Shown here one piece after another: positions 24,988 through 33,941 of a stretch of DNA of 64,000 bases. The stretch covers positions 1-64,000 of the forward strand of contig JBFMGD010000001.1 in NCBI GenBank assembly GCA_040751775.1, written 5' to 3'. Both the position numbers and the translations under genes were made by a program. This DNA is from JBFMGD01 sp040751775 (GTDB lineage Bacteria; Bacillota; Dethiobacteria; DTU022). Within the stretch, counting starts at the first letter, position 1. Every line of letters starts with the position of its first letter. The notes below the pieces were generated by a model. It ran no database searches. It was given only the letters and a program-made list of their open reading frames with translations, and had not been told where the DNA came from.

Positions 24988-26037
24988 GTGAATCTAGATG
25001 AATCTAAAATGATTATTTCCGAAATGGAAAAAGAAGAAGCAGAGCGCGCGTGCCTTAACGCGGAATGTGATTTCCTGGCACCGGATAAGAAGAAAGCGAA
25101 TGTGGTTGGGATGGGTGTCGGGGTTAAGTGGCAAAACGGGCAGTCGACAGGTGAACCGGCTATAATAGTATTGGTAACCAGGAAGGTAGGGAGTGAAGAA
25201 CTCGTTACGGATGACCAAATACCCAAAAAACTGGAAGGAATGCAGACGGATGTATTGGAGATCGGGGAACTGACCGCCCTCGGTTACCTTCCTCTCTCTA
25301 CCGCTCCCATGGCTCTCGCAGGACGGATCCGCCCGTGTCGGGGCGGTTACAGTGTGGGGCACGCCCGGGTGTCAGCAGGGACCATCGGCACCTGCGTTTA
25401 CGACATCCTCCCGGGGGGGAGCATAAACCCACCGCGGCACGGTACCGGCAAGCCGGGTAAATATTATATTCTCAGTAACAATCACGTTCTGGCCAACAGC
25501 AACAACGCCAGAGTAGGGGACCCGATTTTACAGCCCGGCGCCGCCGACGGAGGAAGATACCCGGCGGATCGAATTGCCGTCCTGGAGCGTTTCATTCCCA
25601 TTACCTTCGATCCCCCCGTTCCCCGGTCCAGGCATAACAATGTTGTTGACGCCGCCGTTGCCCGGGGAGAGTTTAGTAACCTGGACCGCGAGATCTACTG
25701 GATAGGCTGCCCGCACGGATGGCGACTGAAAACCAATGTCGCAGTGGGTACGCTGATTCGCAAGACGGGGCGAACTACTAATTTTACTACCGGGCGGATT
25801 ACAGCGGTGGCGGCAACGGTAGATATTAGTTACGGCGCGGGCAGGGTGGCACGCTTTAGAGACCAGATCGTCGCGACCAATATGGCAGACGGCGGCGACT
25901 CCGGATCACTGATCACCAGCCTGGATAACGTGGCAATAGGCCTGCTTTTCGCCGGTTCTTCCTCCGCTACCATTATCAATCAAATTGAAAATGTCCGCTC
26001 CCTGCTGAAGATCGAGGTGGCGGAAAGATTTTTATAG
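24988..26037 (+). CDS. Trypsin-fold serine protease-like protein
   Basis: A 349-residue protein without an obvious signal peptide. After an N-terminal domain of about 100 residues (VVGMGVGVKWQNG, then PAIIVLVTRKV) a chymotrypsin-like domain shows the His in LSNNHVLAN (about residue 172), an Asp in NNVVDAAVAR (about 230) and the nucleophile in GGDSGSL (about 311). All three triad residues are present, so it may be active. Lack of export signals suggests action inside the cell, possibly in the mother cell or spore given the sigma-K-like promoter and the divergent YheC gene. Start GTG at 24988 follows AAGGTG. Confidence 0.75.
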   Translation: MNLDESKMIISEMEKEEAERACLNAECDFLAPDKKKANVVGMGVGVKWQNGQSTGEPAIIVLVTRKVGSEELVTDDQIPKKLEGMQTDVLEIGELTALGYLPLSTAPMALAGRIRPCRGGYSVGHARVSAGTIGTCVYDILPGGSINPPRHGTGKPGKYYILSNNHVLANSNNARVGDPILQPGAADGGRYPADRIAVLERFIPITFDPPVPRSRHNNVVDAAVARGEFSNLDREIYWIGCPHGWRLKTNVAVGTLIRKTGRTTNFTTGRITAVAATVDISYGAGRVARFRDQIVATNMADGGDSGSLITSLDNVAIGLLFAGSSSATIINQIENVRSLLKIEVAERFL

Positions 26038-26125
26038 CAACCTGGCACAGGTGATGTAATAAGCAGCAGCTGTTCGATAAATTTATTCCCATACCTCAAC
26101 CTAACGGCTTTGCTCTGAAGATCAT

Positions 26126-26158
26126 GACAACCATGCTACAGCACATGGTTGTCTTTTT
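26126..26158 (+). terminator. Terminator after the protease gene
   Basis: GACAACCATG and CATGGTTGTC form a perfect 10-bp stem followed by TTTTT. Confidence 0.85.
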
Positions 26159-26374
26159 CATGTAAGGTCTTGCTGATCTCACCTGTAATGAACACTTACG
26201 GTGGTCTAACTCCATCAGCATACTTACTATAGCATCAGATCAGGACAACCGGTTCTTGAAGATGTACGGCCGCGCTTCCGGATTTCCTCGAGCCGTTAAG
26301 GAAATACTATCAATGGCACAAAATCAATACTTGGCCAAGATTAAAGCCGGATCTGATCATGCCTGCGGCAGAAA

Positions 26375-26403
26375 TTGACATATAATTGATATATATGTTA
26401 TTA
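26375..26403 (+). promoter_or_regulatory. Sigma-A promoter of the phosphofructokinase gene
   Basis: TTGACA (26375-26380), a 17-base spacer and TTATTA (26398-26403), 50 bp before the ATG. Confidence 0.7.
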
Positions 26404-26452
26404 TGGCCTCATTAAAAATAAACACCCATCTACCTGTCATCAGGAGGAATAC

Positions 26453-27625
26453 ATGGCCAAGAAAACAATCGGTTTACTTACAGGCGGCGGTGATGTGCCG
26501 GGATTAAACCCGTGCATGAAGGCTTTGGTAATGAGCGCCCTGGAAAACGATTACCGGGTAATCGGCATTCGGAGGGGTTGGAGCGGCTTGCTAAATTACA
26601 ATCTCAGCGAGCCGTCTACTTACGACTACTATGTTAGAGAGCTCAGTTATTACGATGTGCGCACTATCGACCGAACGGGCGGCACATTTCTTCACACTTC
26701 GCGGACCAATCCGCAACGGGTTAAGGAAAAGAACATTCCCGACTTCTTAAAAAATTCCAACCTCGGAAAAGCAATTGATGATGCAGGCACCATGGATTAC
26801 ACCGATTACATCAAGCAGGTTATTGATCATCTGGGCATCGATGTACTGGCGACCATCGGTGGTGATGATACACTGAGTTATTCAGTGCGGCTTCATAAAG
26901 AAGGCATACCGGTAGTGGCGATTCCGAAGACAATGGATAACGATGTATTCGGTACAGATTACTGCATCGGTTTTTCAACCGCGGTAACGCGCAGTGTCGA
27001 TTTCATCACCAATATGCGAACTGCAGTCGGCTCGCATGAACGCATCGGCATAGTTGAACTGTTCGGCCGGAATTCTGGTGAAACAAGTCTAATTACAGCC
27101 TATCTTGCTTATGTCGATCGCGCGATCATTACAGAAGTACCGTTCAATATCGACAAATTAAGCCATTTCTTAGTGGAGGACCGGCGGAATAATCCCTCCA
27201 ACTATGCGATCATGACCATCTCTGAAGGGGCGATCATGGAAGGCGGTGATGTGATCGAAACAGGCGAAGCGGATGCATATGGCCACCGTAAACTTGGAGG
27301 AGTTGGGGCAATCGTTGCCGATCAGATCAAACAACGGACCGGTCAGGATATCATGTACCAGCAACTGGCTTATCTCATGCGTTCCGGCTCCCCTGACTCA
27401 CTGGATCGAATGGTGGCTATGTCATTCGGCCATCTCGCTATCCAACTAATCCGCCGCGGTGACACCGGCAAGATGGTCGCTTTGCACGGCGGCAAATACA
27501 CCACTGTACCTGTAGACATGGTTCTGGCCGGGAAAAAGCGGGTTGATGTACCCAGTTTCTACAATATTGAGACGTATCGTCCCAACATCAAAGATTTTAT
27601 GGGCGTAGCCATGTTCTTAAGCTAA
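26453..27625 (+). CDS. 6-phosphofructokinase, PPi-type signature
   Basis: A 390-residue phosphofructokinase. LLTGGGDVPGLNP opens the chain. The phosphoryl-donor loop reads TIGGDDTLSYS (about residue 137), with Asp where ATP enzymes have Gly, and the catalytic loop is PKTMDND (about 159), with Lys where ATP enzymes have Gly. Both substitutions are the known signature of pyrophosphate-dependent enzymes, which make the step reversible. Substrate-binding segments IGIVELFGRNSGETS and MTISEGA follow. GGAGG precedes the ATG. The next gene, 46 bp downstream, is a class II fructose-bisphosphate aldolase, the next step of the pathway, so they probably form an operon. Confidence 0.88.
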   Translation: MAKKTIGLLTGGGDVPGLNPCMKALVMSALENDYRVIGIRRGWSGLLNYNLSEPSTYDYYVRELSYYDVRTIDRTGGTFLHTSRTNPQRVKEKNIPDFLKNSNLGKAIDDAGTMDYTDYIKQVIDHLGIDVLATIGGDDTLSYSVRLHKEGIPVVAIPKTMDNDVFGTDYCIGFSTAVTRSVDFITNMRTAVGSHERIGIVELFGRNSGETSLITAYLAYVDRAIITEVPFNIDKLSHFLVEDRRNNPSNYAIMTISEGAIMEGGDVIETGEADAYGHRKLGGVGAIVADQIKQRTGQDIMYQQLAYLMRSGSPDSLDRMVAMSFGHLAIQLIRRGDTGKMVALHGGKYTTVPVDMVLAGKKRVDVPSFYNIETYRPNIKDFMGVAMFLS

Positions 27626-27671
27626 ATGATCTTGATCAGAAAATCTTAAACTCTTAAAGAGGAGAATTAGA

Positions 27672-28622
27672 ATGATCGTTCCAACCAAAAAGTTATTTGA
27701 AATTGCCTATGGTAAATTTGCAATTGGCGCTTACAACATTAATAATCTTGAACAAACAATGGGTCTCTTCAACGGTAATATGGACAGCCGCGCACCGTTT
27801 ATCATCCAGATCAGTAAAGGCGCCCGCTCTTACACGCACAAAAAGATGCTCGAATCTTTGATTCGCGCCGCCGACGAGGTATTCCCTGAGGCAATCTTTG
27901 CCGTCCATCTCGACCACGGCGACGAGGATACCTGCTACGACTGTATCAACAGCGGTTTTTACAGCTCAGTGATGATTGATGCCAGCCACGAAGACTTTGA
28001 AAAAAACATCGCCATTACCCGCCGCATTGTGGAAGCGGCGCATGCCAGGGGAATCGTTGTCGAGGCGGAACTTGGCCAACTGGGAGGCGTGGAAGAACAT
28101 GTGAAAGTGGACGAAGCAAATGCCAAATTGACAAACCCCGAACAGGCTAATGAATTCATGGAGCGCAGCGGCTGTGATTCACTGGCTGTTGCTATCGGCA
28201 CATCACACGGCGCGTTCAAATTTAGCGGCGACCAAGGCCTCCGGTTCGATGTGTTGGCGGAAATTCAGAAACGCCTGCCTGGTTTTCCGCTAGTAATGCA
28301 CGGCAGCAGCTCGGTGCCTCAAGAAGAAGTGGCACGGATTAATCAAGCGGGCGGCGACCTGAAGGGCGCTAAAGGCGTGGACGCAAACCAGTTTCGCCGG
28401 GCGGCTGAACTTGGTGTAACAAAAATCAACATCGACACAGACGGCCGCCTGGTATGGACGCGTGTGCACCGTGAATATTTCTTGGAACACCCTGAGAATT
28501 TTGACCTACGGCCGATTGGCAAAGTTTTTATGAGCGAATACGCAAAATTCATCGCTCTCAAGAATGAAAAACTCGGTTCAGCAGGCACACTGGATGAAGT
28601 CCGTAAGGCAATATCATCATAA
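27672..28622 (+). CDS. Class II fructose-1,6-bisphosphate aldolase
   Basis: A 316-residue zinc aldolase, the usual length. The zinc and catalytic region VHLDHGDED lies near residue 78, followed by SSVMIDASHEDFEKN, VEAELGQLGG (about 135), AIGTSHGAF (about 176, zinc His) and MHGSSSVPQEE (about 208, zinc His). It cleaves fructose-1,6-bisphosphate to glyceraldehyde-3-phosphate and dihydroxyacetone phosphate. AAAGAGGAG precedes the ATG. It is paired with the PPi-type phosphofructokinase and lies about 25 kb from the lower-glycolysis operon. Confidence 0.93.
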   Translation: MIVPTKKLFEIAYGKFAIGAYNINNLEQTMGLFNGNMDSRAPFIIQISKGARSYTHKKMLESLIRAADEVFPEAIFAVHLDHGDEDTCYDCINSGFYSSVMIDASHEDFEKNIAITRRIVEAAHARGIVVEAELGQLGGVEEHVKVDEANAKLTNPEQANEFMERSGCDSLAVAIGTSHGAFKFSGDQGLRFDVLAEIQKRLPGFPLVMHGSSSVPQEEVARINQAGGDLKGAKGVDANQFRRAAELGVTKINIDTDGRLVWTRVHREYFLEHPENFDLRPIGKVFMSEYAKFIALKNEKLGSAGTLDEVRKAISS

Positions 28623-28658
28623 GTAAATTCCATTTCTTCTGATTAGGGAAGAATAATT

Positions 28659-29511
28659 ATGGATAACGTAACCAGATTATTAGATGAAGATGCATGGGCA
28701 AATAAAACAGTTCCAATAACATTGTTTAGGTTTACTGCCCGGCATTGCCGGAAGTGCGCATTTTCCGGGTGGCGGGTGATCTACCCGGCGCGATCCGGAC
28801 GCGGAGGTGGTCCTTCAGTGATAAACATGGGAAACAACAAGCCATCTCTTGCACCGGTCGCGCGGTAAATACCCTAGCGGCGCCGGTAGCGCCGGAAAAA
28901 CGCGCTCTCTACCTGGTTGCGGTAACTTTTTTCTCACTGGCTGCTTTGACTTTTTCTCACTGTTGGAACCTTCTGGCAAGCGACGCTTCTCTACCGCCCG
29001 GACTGCCCAGCGCAGCCTGCTTTTTACCGTAATCTTTAGTATTTTCGGAATCGGCGCGACTTTAACCATGGCCGGTTCCCTACCGGTTACGGCCTGGAGC
29101 GCTCTGGTCGCCCTATTGCAGCCGATGGCGGATCTGCTCGGGAAATTGTTGCAATACTTAATGCTTCCAGTGGCTTACCTGATTGCTTTCCTGATCTGCT
29201 GGATCAGGCAGTTCGCCGAAAGCGGCGCCGGTCCCGCTGCCGGGGTATGTAGTGTCGCGGACGAATGGACTGATTCAGCCAGGACTGCGAAACGACTGGT
29301 TCTCTCTCCTAAATTGATCCGGGCCGCGCAGCTGGGGCTGGTCGCGGTTTTACTGCTCACCGCGGCTTACCTGATCCTGCGCGCGCTTTTTGGAGCTGCG
29401 AGAAGAGGCATCAAAACGCCGGTAGATGAAACCCACGATTTTTACTTCAGTTGGGCTTTACTGGCCGGCGATATGAAAGCGGAGTTAACTGGTCAAACCA
29501 GGGTTACTTGA
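28659..29511 (+). pseudogene. Broken multi-helix membrane protein
   Basis: Three overlapping frames each carry part of a membrane protein. First comes a short AT-rich start (MDNVTRLLDEDAWAN), then a frame with RALYLVAVTFFSLAALTF, then from about 29000 a long frame with three strongly hydrophobic segments (SLLFTVIFSIFGIGATLTM; LLGKLLQYLMLPVAYLIAFL; AAQLGLVAVLLLTAAYLIL). The polarity and the tandem helices recall DUF4129/transglutaminase-associated membrane proteins, but that is only a resemblance. At least two frame changes are needed to join the parts. A sharp change in base composition near 28739 suggests a junction. Confidence 0.45.
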
Positions 29512-29519
29512 CACGGCTC

Positions 29520-30803
29520 TTAGTTGCGGTTTGACATATAAGCAGGTTTATTCTCCGAGAATCCGTAAAGTTCAACAATCCCCATGTTTTTGCGGTATCT
29601 ATCCTTCAGGGTCTCGAGCCGGGATGTGCTGATATTATAGCGCTCCGGTCCCTGCTCGAAAACTTCGGATAGAACCAGGAGACGGTGCCGCCATGCGAAG
29701 TGTGACCAAAATATTTCGTAATTCACTTCGTTAATCCAGGCGCTGCCATCATCCACGTTTTTCGCGAGCTCTATATTTAAAAGAAGGCCGTATTCAACCA
29801 TGTCTGTGTCCAAGGCCGGGTAATGCTGGTTTGAAAAGAAGTTCCCTGTGGAATAGACAACCAGTGTCGGACGAGTTGATCCATCCCTATTTTCCACATA
29901 GATCCATTCCAGGGGCTGCAAAACGTGCGGGTGGCCGCCCAAAACAATATCCGCACCGGCTTCAGCCAATTCCCGGGCGATATCGCGCACCCGTTGAGTC
30001 GGTTCATGGACATACTCATCACCCCAGTGGGGTAATACTGTGACGATATCGGCCCCGGCGGCCCGCGCACTCTCGATATCGGCGATAACCGGGCTGATAT
30101 CCTCAAAGAAGGGGGCAAAGTTTACTGAATACTCGTGTCCCTCGGGGATCGGGAGGCCGTTGGTACTGAAAGTATACGAGATAAACGCCACTTTAATCCC
30201 GTTGATATCTATCAGATCCGGGGTGTCACGCTCTTCCCGGCTAAGATAAGCGCCGGTGGTAATAAAGCCGAGGTCACGCACATTTTCCAGGGTAGCCTTT
30301 AAACCGCTTAACCCTCGATCCATGGAATGATTGTTGGCGGCAACGTACATATTTACGCCGGCTTCTTTGAGCGCTTTAGAAAGCTCGATCGGAGCGTTAA
30401 AGGTAAAAATATCTTCTACTACATGTCCCGTATAACCGGAAACTCCCATATAGTTTATATCTGGCCCGGCCTGCATTGTTTCCAGGTTAACCATGGCGAT
30501 ATCCGCCGCCTGAAAGTAAGGCGCGATGTATTCAAAGGTGGGTGAAAAATCGTAATTGCCGCCGCCCAGATAGGCTTCATTTAAATTAACATCATGGGGG
30601 TACATGCCTCCGACAGATACCAGAGAGGCTGTGCGTATTTCAGACGCCGTATCGGATCCCGGTTCGGAACCCGATTCCAGGGTATCGTTGCCATCGGTAT
30701 TTCCACCGTTCTTGCCCGGAAGCGTGAGCAGGTCTGTCTTAACTGCCGCATAAGCTAAGGCTAAGACGACAACAATTAAAGTGATGACCAAAACTTTGCG
30801 CAA
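29520..30803 (-). CDS. CapA-like (PGA_cap) metallophosphatase-fold protein
   Basis: A 427-residue protein with an N-terminal membrane anchor (about residues 4-20), a Gly/Ser/Glu-rich linker and a CapA-family domain. Motifs: SVGGMYPHD near residue 66, MVNLET (about 105), AANNHSMDRG (about 155), LPHWGDEY (about 258) and LGGHPHVLQP (about 295). These His/Asp/Asn residues build the two-metal site of the calcineurin-like fold. CapA-type proteins take part in poly-gamma-glutamate capsule formation, but many solo copies have unknown roles. No capBC genes are nearby. It is probably an extracytoplasmic membrane-anchored enzyme. Confidence 0.85.
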   Translation of the reverse strand: MRKVLVITLIVVVLALAYAAVKTDLLTLPGKNGGNTDGNDTLESGSEPGSDTASEIRTASLVSVGGMYPHDVNLNEAYLGGGNYDFSPTFEYIAPYFQAADIAMVNLETMQAGPDINYMGVSGYTGHVVEDIFTFNAPIELSKALKEAGVNMYVAANNHSMDRGLSGLKATLENVRDLGFITTGAYLSREERDTPDLIDINGIKVAFISYTFSTNGLPIPEGHEYSVNFAPFFEDISPVIADIESARAAGADIVTVLPHWGDEYVHEPTQRVRDIARELAEAGADIVLGGHPHVLQPLEWIYVENRDGSTRPTLVVYSTGNFFSNQHYPALDTDMVEYGLLLNIELAKNVDDGSAWINEVNYEIFWSHFAWRHRLLVLSEVFEQGPERYNISTSRLETLKDRYRKNMGIVELYGFSENKPAYMSNRN

Positions 30804-31153
30804 CGGTTACAGCTCCCTTAATCTAATTTACATAATCATATTATATCATAAAAGAGTAAAAATATCTGAACAAGCCATTTTGTAAATATGGCACGCGCAG
30901 TTATTGGTACAACCGCAGGTTATCTATTACTGTGGTAAAATAATCGGGCAGGGGTATGAAGTACGGGGCAGTTTTCCGTCTCCTTTTCCCAGTTTTATGA
31001 AAATTATTTAAGATATCCAGGTCAGTTCCTTGTGGAGGGAATCGTTATTTGAAGGTCAAATCATACCTATTGTTTTTTGTCGTTGTTGATAAATAATTAA
31101 ATAGAAACATCCGTTTCGCCCCATTCTTCAGCCAGAACTACCGGGCTCGTTTT
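30804..31153. other. Spacer without a recognised gene
   Basis: The left end is the promoter region of the CapA-like gene, with TATAAT on the minus strand at 30840-30845. The rest is AT-rich, with a scrap resembling the GGGGCAG/CCGTCTCC dispersed repeat near 30965-30990. I see no gene or structured RNA. Confidence 0.3.
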
Positions 31154-31692
31154 ATGTCAGAAGGTCTCAGAATGTCGCTTCAGCCGGAGTTTTCCCTCAC
31201 CGTGTGGAACGGGTTTCTCCTGGTGATATCGTTGATTGTGATCCGTTTCGCCCCGCCGGCCCTGATCGACCGGGACTCTTTGCCCCGGTTGGACTATTTT
31301 CCGCCGGTTGTCGGGTTTAAACGGATCTCGCTCCGGGTATACCTGGTCACCAACACGATTCTGCTGATTTACCCTACCCGCTGTTTCTCTCGCTTAAACC
31401 GGGCTCCCGGTTTTTTCTCCCGGGCATCGTCCTTTACCTGTTGGGGATCTCCGGTTATGCCCTGGCCGTAGCTGCTTTCGCCCGACCCGGGAACGGGAGC
31501 ATACGGCGCCAGGGTCTGTACCGTTTCTCGCGTAACCCGATGTATCTTATTTATTACCTGTTTTTGCTGGACACGGCCTTTTCAACCGGCTCCTTGCCTT
31601 ATCTCTTCCTTTCCGCCGTTTTTCAACTTTCGGTCCACTGGGTGATCTTGTCGGAGGAACGCTGGTGCCTGGAACAGTTAACAGCTGATTAG
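31154..31692 (+). pseudogene. Isoprenylcysteine methyltransferase-like membrane protein, frameshifted
   Basis: The first frame gives helices around FSLTVWNGFLLVISLIVIRF and RVYLVTNTILLIYP, then derails. The +1 frame from about 31366 continues PLFLSLKPGSRFF, then LYLLGISGYALAVAAFA and RRQGLYRFSRNPMYLIYYL, ending at 31692. The GLYRFSRNPMYL motif is the hallmark of the ICMT/PEMT superfamily that methylates isoprenylcysteine or phospholipid head groups. Only one frameshift is needed to restore the whole protein, so decay is recent, or a base error is possible. Confidence 0.65.
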
Positions 31693-31725
31693 GTAAGAGG
31701 TTCCGCAGCTTCTTCCTATAAACCA

Positions 31726-31770
31726 GTGCTCTCCGGCGCCTGAACCGGGCTTCCGGGGAGCATTTTTTTT
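31726..31770 (+). terminator. Terminator after the ICMT-like gene
   Basis: TGCTCTCCGG and CCGGGGAGCA form a 10-bp stem with one G-T pair, followed by eight Ts. Confidence 0.85.
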
Positions 31771-31824
31771 CGCAACAAAACCACCGGATAATATCTATTA
31801 AAATATACTGGGCTCACGAAAATT

Positions 31825-31854
31825 GCCGGGGGTACGGCATGCCGTGCCCCCGGC
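31825..31854 (-). terminator. 30-bp palindrome, possible terminator
   Basis: A nearly perfect palindrome with arms starting GCCGGGGG and a single T-G pair. On the minus strand it lies 37 bp past the SPOR fragment stop and is followed by AATTTTC. It probably once ended that gene. Confidence 0.5.
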
Positions 31855-31890
31855 TCCAACTGATTGTTGAATCTAAGGCTAAGGGCAGCT

Positions 31891-32058
31891 TTACCTCCCC
31901 ATTACCGCCGGTAGCTCCCCCGTTCCTCTTAGCACCACGTACATCTCGATCCCCAGTTCGCTGAAAATGCGCTCCTTCACCGCTTCCGCCTCGCCCTGCG
32001 TCGCGTAGGCACCCGCCTCCACCGCGAAGGTCCCTTTTCCGTCGGGGATGATCAGTAG
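31891..32058 (-). pseudogene. SPOR-domain C-terminal fragment
   Basis: On the minus strand an open stretch of 55 codons reads LIIPDGKGTFAVEAGAYATQ, then GEAEAVKERIFSELGIEMYVV and a stop. The FAVxxGAYAxxxxA pattern followed by an alternating helix is the SPOR (sporulation-related repeat) domain, which binds denuded peptidoglycan glycans. A stop codon lies immediately upstream in frame, and no start or N-terminal part remains. It is the tail of a lost cell-wall or sporulation protein. Confidence 0.6.
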
Positions 32059-32092
32059 TCAAAGCCGCTTTCCCATCGCAGCGTCTCTTCAA

Positions 32093-32503
32093 TCACGCTC
32101 CCGGCTTGAGTATTGCCTCGCTTCTTAAGGTGATCCAGGGCTGTATTAATTAAAATCAGTGTCAGCCATGCACGGCCGCTGTTCTCAGGGTTTGTGCCAA
32201 TGGAAATTCGTATGTTAATATTTCTCTCTACATAAAACTATACCTGCAGCAACAAACATTAATCAGAGAAAAGGACCTCCAGGGATTACTCATATAATAT
32301 CAACGTCGACGGCAGGATAATGATGCATTGGGTTGAAGTAATAAAAGGTAAATACTATCTGTAAAGAAGTAATCTTCGTGCATGGGACAGGGTGACGTTA
32401 CGATTGATAAAGCGGAATCTATTTTTATGCATTAAACACCCCTTTCGTCCCTAGCGAGGGATTAAGGGGTTTAATATTTTCAAACAAGTGAGGGAAAAGG
32501 TTT
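32093..32503. other. Leader region of glyS
   Basis: Mostly AT-rich non-coding DNA before the glycyl-tRNA synthetase gene. It ends in a strong hairpin (32432-32480). AGGGTGACGTTACG at about 32386 faintly resembles a T-box, but the TGGN that pairs with tRNA is absent. Confidence 0.35.
32432..32480 (+). terminator. Hairpin directly before glyS, possible attenuator
   Basis: Arms TTAAACACCCCTT and AAGGGGTTTAA plus an inner TCCCT/AGGGA stem make a strong hairpin, followed by TTTAATATTTT. It lies only 24-70 bases before the start codon with no intact plus-strand gene close upstream, so it may be a leader attenuator rather than a read-through stop. Confidence 0.55.
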
Positions 32504-33892
32504 ATGACCAAGATTAATCTAATGGAAAAGCTGGTGCCGCTCTGCAAGACAAGGGGAATCATATACCCCGGCTCCGAAATCTACGGCGGTCTGGCCAATA
32601 CCTGGGATTACGGCCCCCTGGGTGTGGAACTGAAAAACAATGTTAAAAAGGCATGGTGGAAAAAATTTGTCCAGGAGAGCCCCTTTAATGTAGGATTGGA
32701 TGCCTCAATTTTAATGAACCCCAAGACGTGGGTAGCCTCCGGCCACGTGGGGAGTTTCAATGATCCCCTGATGGACTGCAAGAAGTGTAAATCAAGATAC
32801 AGGGCTGATAAGCTTATTGAGGATTACTGCCGCGAAACCGGTGAAGAGATATCGGTCGACGGCTGGAATAATCAAAAAATGGAACAGTTTATCAAGGGAA
32901 AAAATATCCCGTGTCCCGATTGCGGCGAACATGATTTTACGGGAATAAGACAGTTTAATCTCATGTTTAAGACATACCAGGGGGTAACCGAAGGTTCCAC
33001 CGCAGAAATTTATCTACGGCCGGAAACAGCCCAGGGCATTTTCGTTAACTTTAAGAACGTACTCAGGAGTTCCCGTAAAAAGATCCCCTGCGGCATTGCT
33101 CAAATCGGTAAATCATTTAGAAATGAGATCACTCCGGGCAACTTCACCTTCCGGACCAGAGAATTCGAACAGATGGAGCTTGAATTTTTCTGCGCCCCCG
33201 GGAAGGACCTCGAGTGGTTTAACTACTGGAAGGAGTTTTGCCGGAACTGGTTGCTCGAGTTGGGCATGGACGAGGGTAACTTCAGGTTGCGCGACCACAA
33301 CACGGAGGAACTCTCCCACTACAGCAATGCCACCACCGATATCGAGTATAAATTTCCCTTTGGTTGGGGGGAACTGTGGGGCATTGCCGACAGGACAGAC
33401 TATGACCTCAGACAGCACATGGAGCATTCTGGAGAGGACTTTACCTATACAGACCCCTTCACCAACGAAAAGTATATACCCTACTGCATTGAACCGTCCT
33501 TGGGGGTGGATAGAGTAACCCTGGCTTTCCTTGTTGACGCGTACCATGAAGAAGAGCTGGCGGATGGAGATTCAAGGGCGGTTCTGAAACTGCACCCCGC
33601 TCTTGCGCCGATCAAAGCTGCCGTATTTCCTCTCTCCAAAAAACTGGGTGACGATGCCTTACAATTGTTTTCCAGGCTGCAGAAGAAATTTGTCGTTGAA
33701 TACGATGAAGCGGGCTCTATCGGTAAACGCTACCGGAGACACGACGAAATCGGGACACCCTTCTGCATAACCTATGACTTCGAAAGCCAGGCGGACCACT
33801 CGGTAACAGTACGGGATAGGGATACCATGGAACAGATCCGGATAAGAATAGATGATCTGGAGAGTTATCTTCAGGAAAAGCTGGAGTATTAG
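32504..33892 (+). CDS. glyS: Glycyl-tRNA synthetase (alpha2 type)
   Basis: A 462-residue class II synthetase that charges tRNA-Gly. The N-terminal LCKTRGIIYPGSEIYGGL and TWDYGPLGVELKNN are characteristic of the homodimeric bacterial/eukaryotic-type enzyme, not the alpha2-beta2 type. Motif 2 appears as FRNEITPGNFTFRTREFEQM (about residue 207) and motif 3 as CIEPSLGVDRVTLAF (about 327). Cys pairs CKKC and CPDC (about residues 92 and 144) may bind zinc. The C-terminal anticodon-binding domain ends at YLQEKLEY. GAGGGAAAAGG precedes the ATG. Expression may be controlled by the leader hairpin just upstream. Confidence 0.95.
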   Translation: MTKINLMEKLVPLCKTRGIIYPGSEIYGGLANTWDYGPLGVELKNNVKKAWWKKFVQESPFNVGLDASILMNPKTWVASGHVGSFNDPLMDCKKCKSRYRADKLIEDYCRETGEEISVDGWNNQKMEQFIKGKNIPCPDCGEHDFTGIRQFNLMFKTYQGVTEGSTAEIYLRPETAQGIFVNFKNVLRSSRKKIPCGIAQIGKSFRNEITPGNFTFRTREFEQMELEFFCAPGKDLEWFNYWKEFCRNWLLELGMDEGNFRLRDHNTEELSHYSNATTDIEYKFPFGWGELWGIADRTDYDLRQHMEHSGEDFTYTDPFTNEKYIPYCIEPSLGVDRVTLAFLVDAYHEEELADGDSRAVLKLHPALAPIKAAVFPLSKKLGDDALQLFSRLQKKFVVEYDEAGSIGKRYRRHDEIGTPFCITYDFESQADHSVTVRDRDTMEQIRIRIDDLESYLQEKLEY

Positions 33893-33941
33893 AATAGTAT
33901 TCAGCAGGTATCGATTTTCAGAAAGTGAGGATTGGGCAACA

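Larger units (their letters stand above)
26038..26452. other. Spacer with terminator and promoter
   Basis: No convincing gene. It holds the terminator at 26126-26158 and the promoter at 26375-26403. One open frame of about 70 codons (26164-26379) has no start with a ribosome site and no recognisable motif. Confidence 0.4.

Noticed and set aside
26164..26379. Possible 70-codon plus-strand gene
   Set aside because: No start codon with a ribosome site, no recognisable motif, and it lies between a terminator and a promoter.
32380..32403. T-box motif before glyS
   Set aside because: The TGGN needed to pair with the tRNA acceptor end is absent; kept only as a possible degenerate leader.
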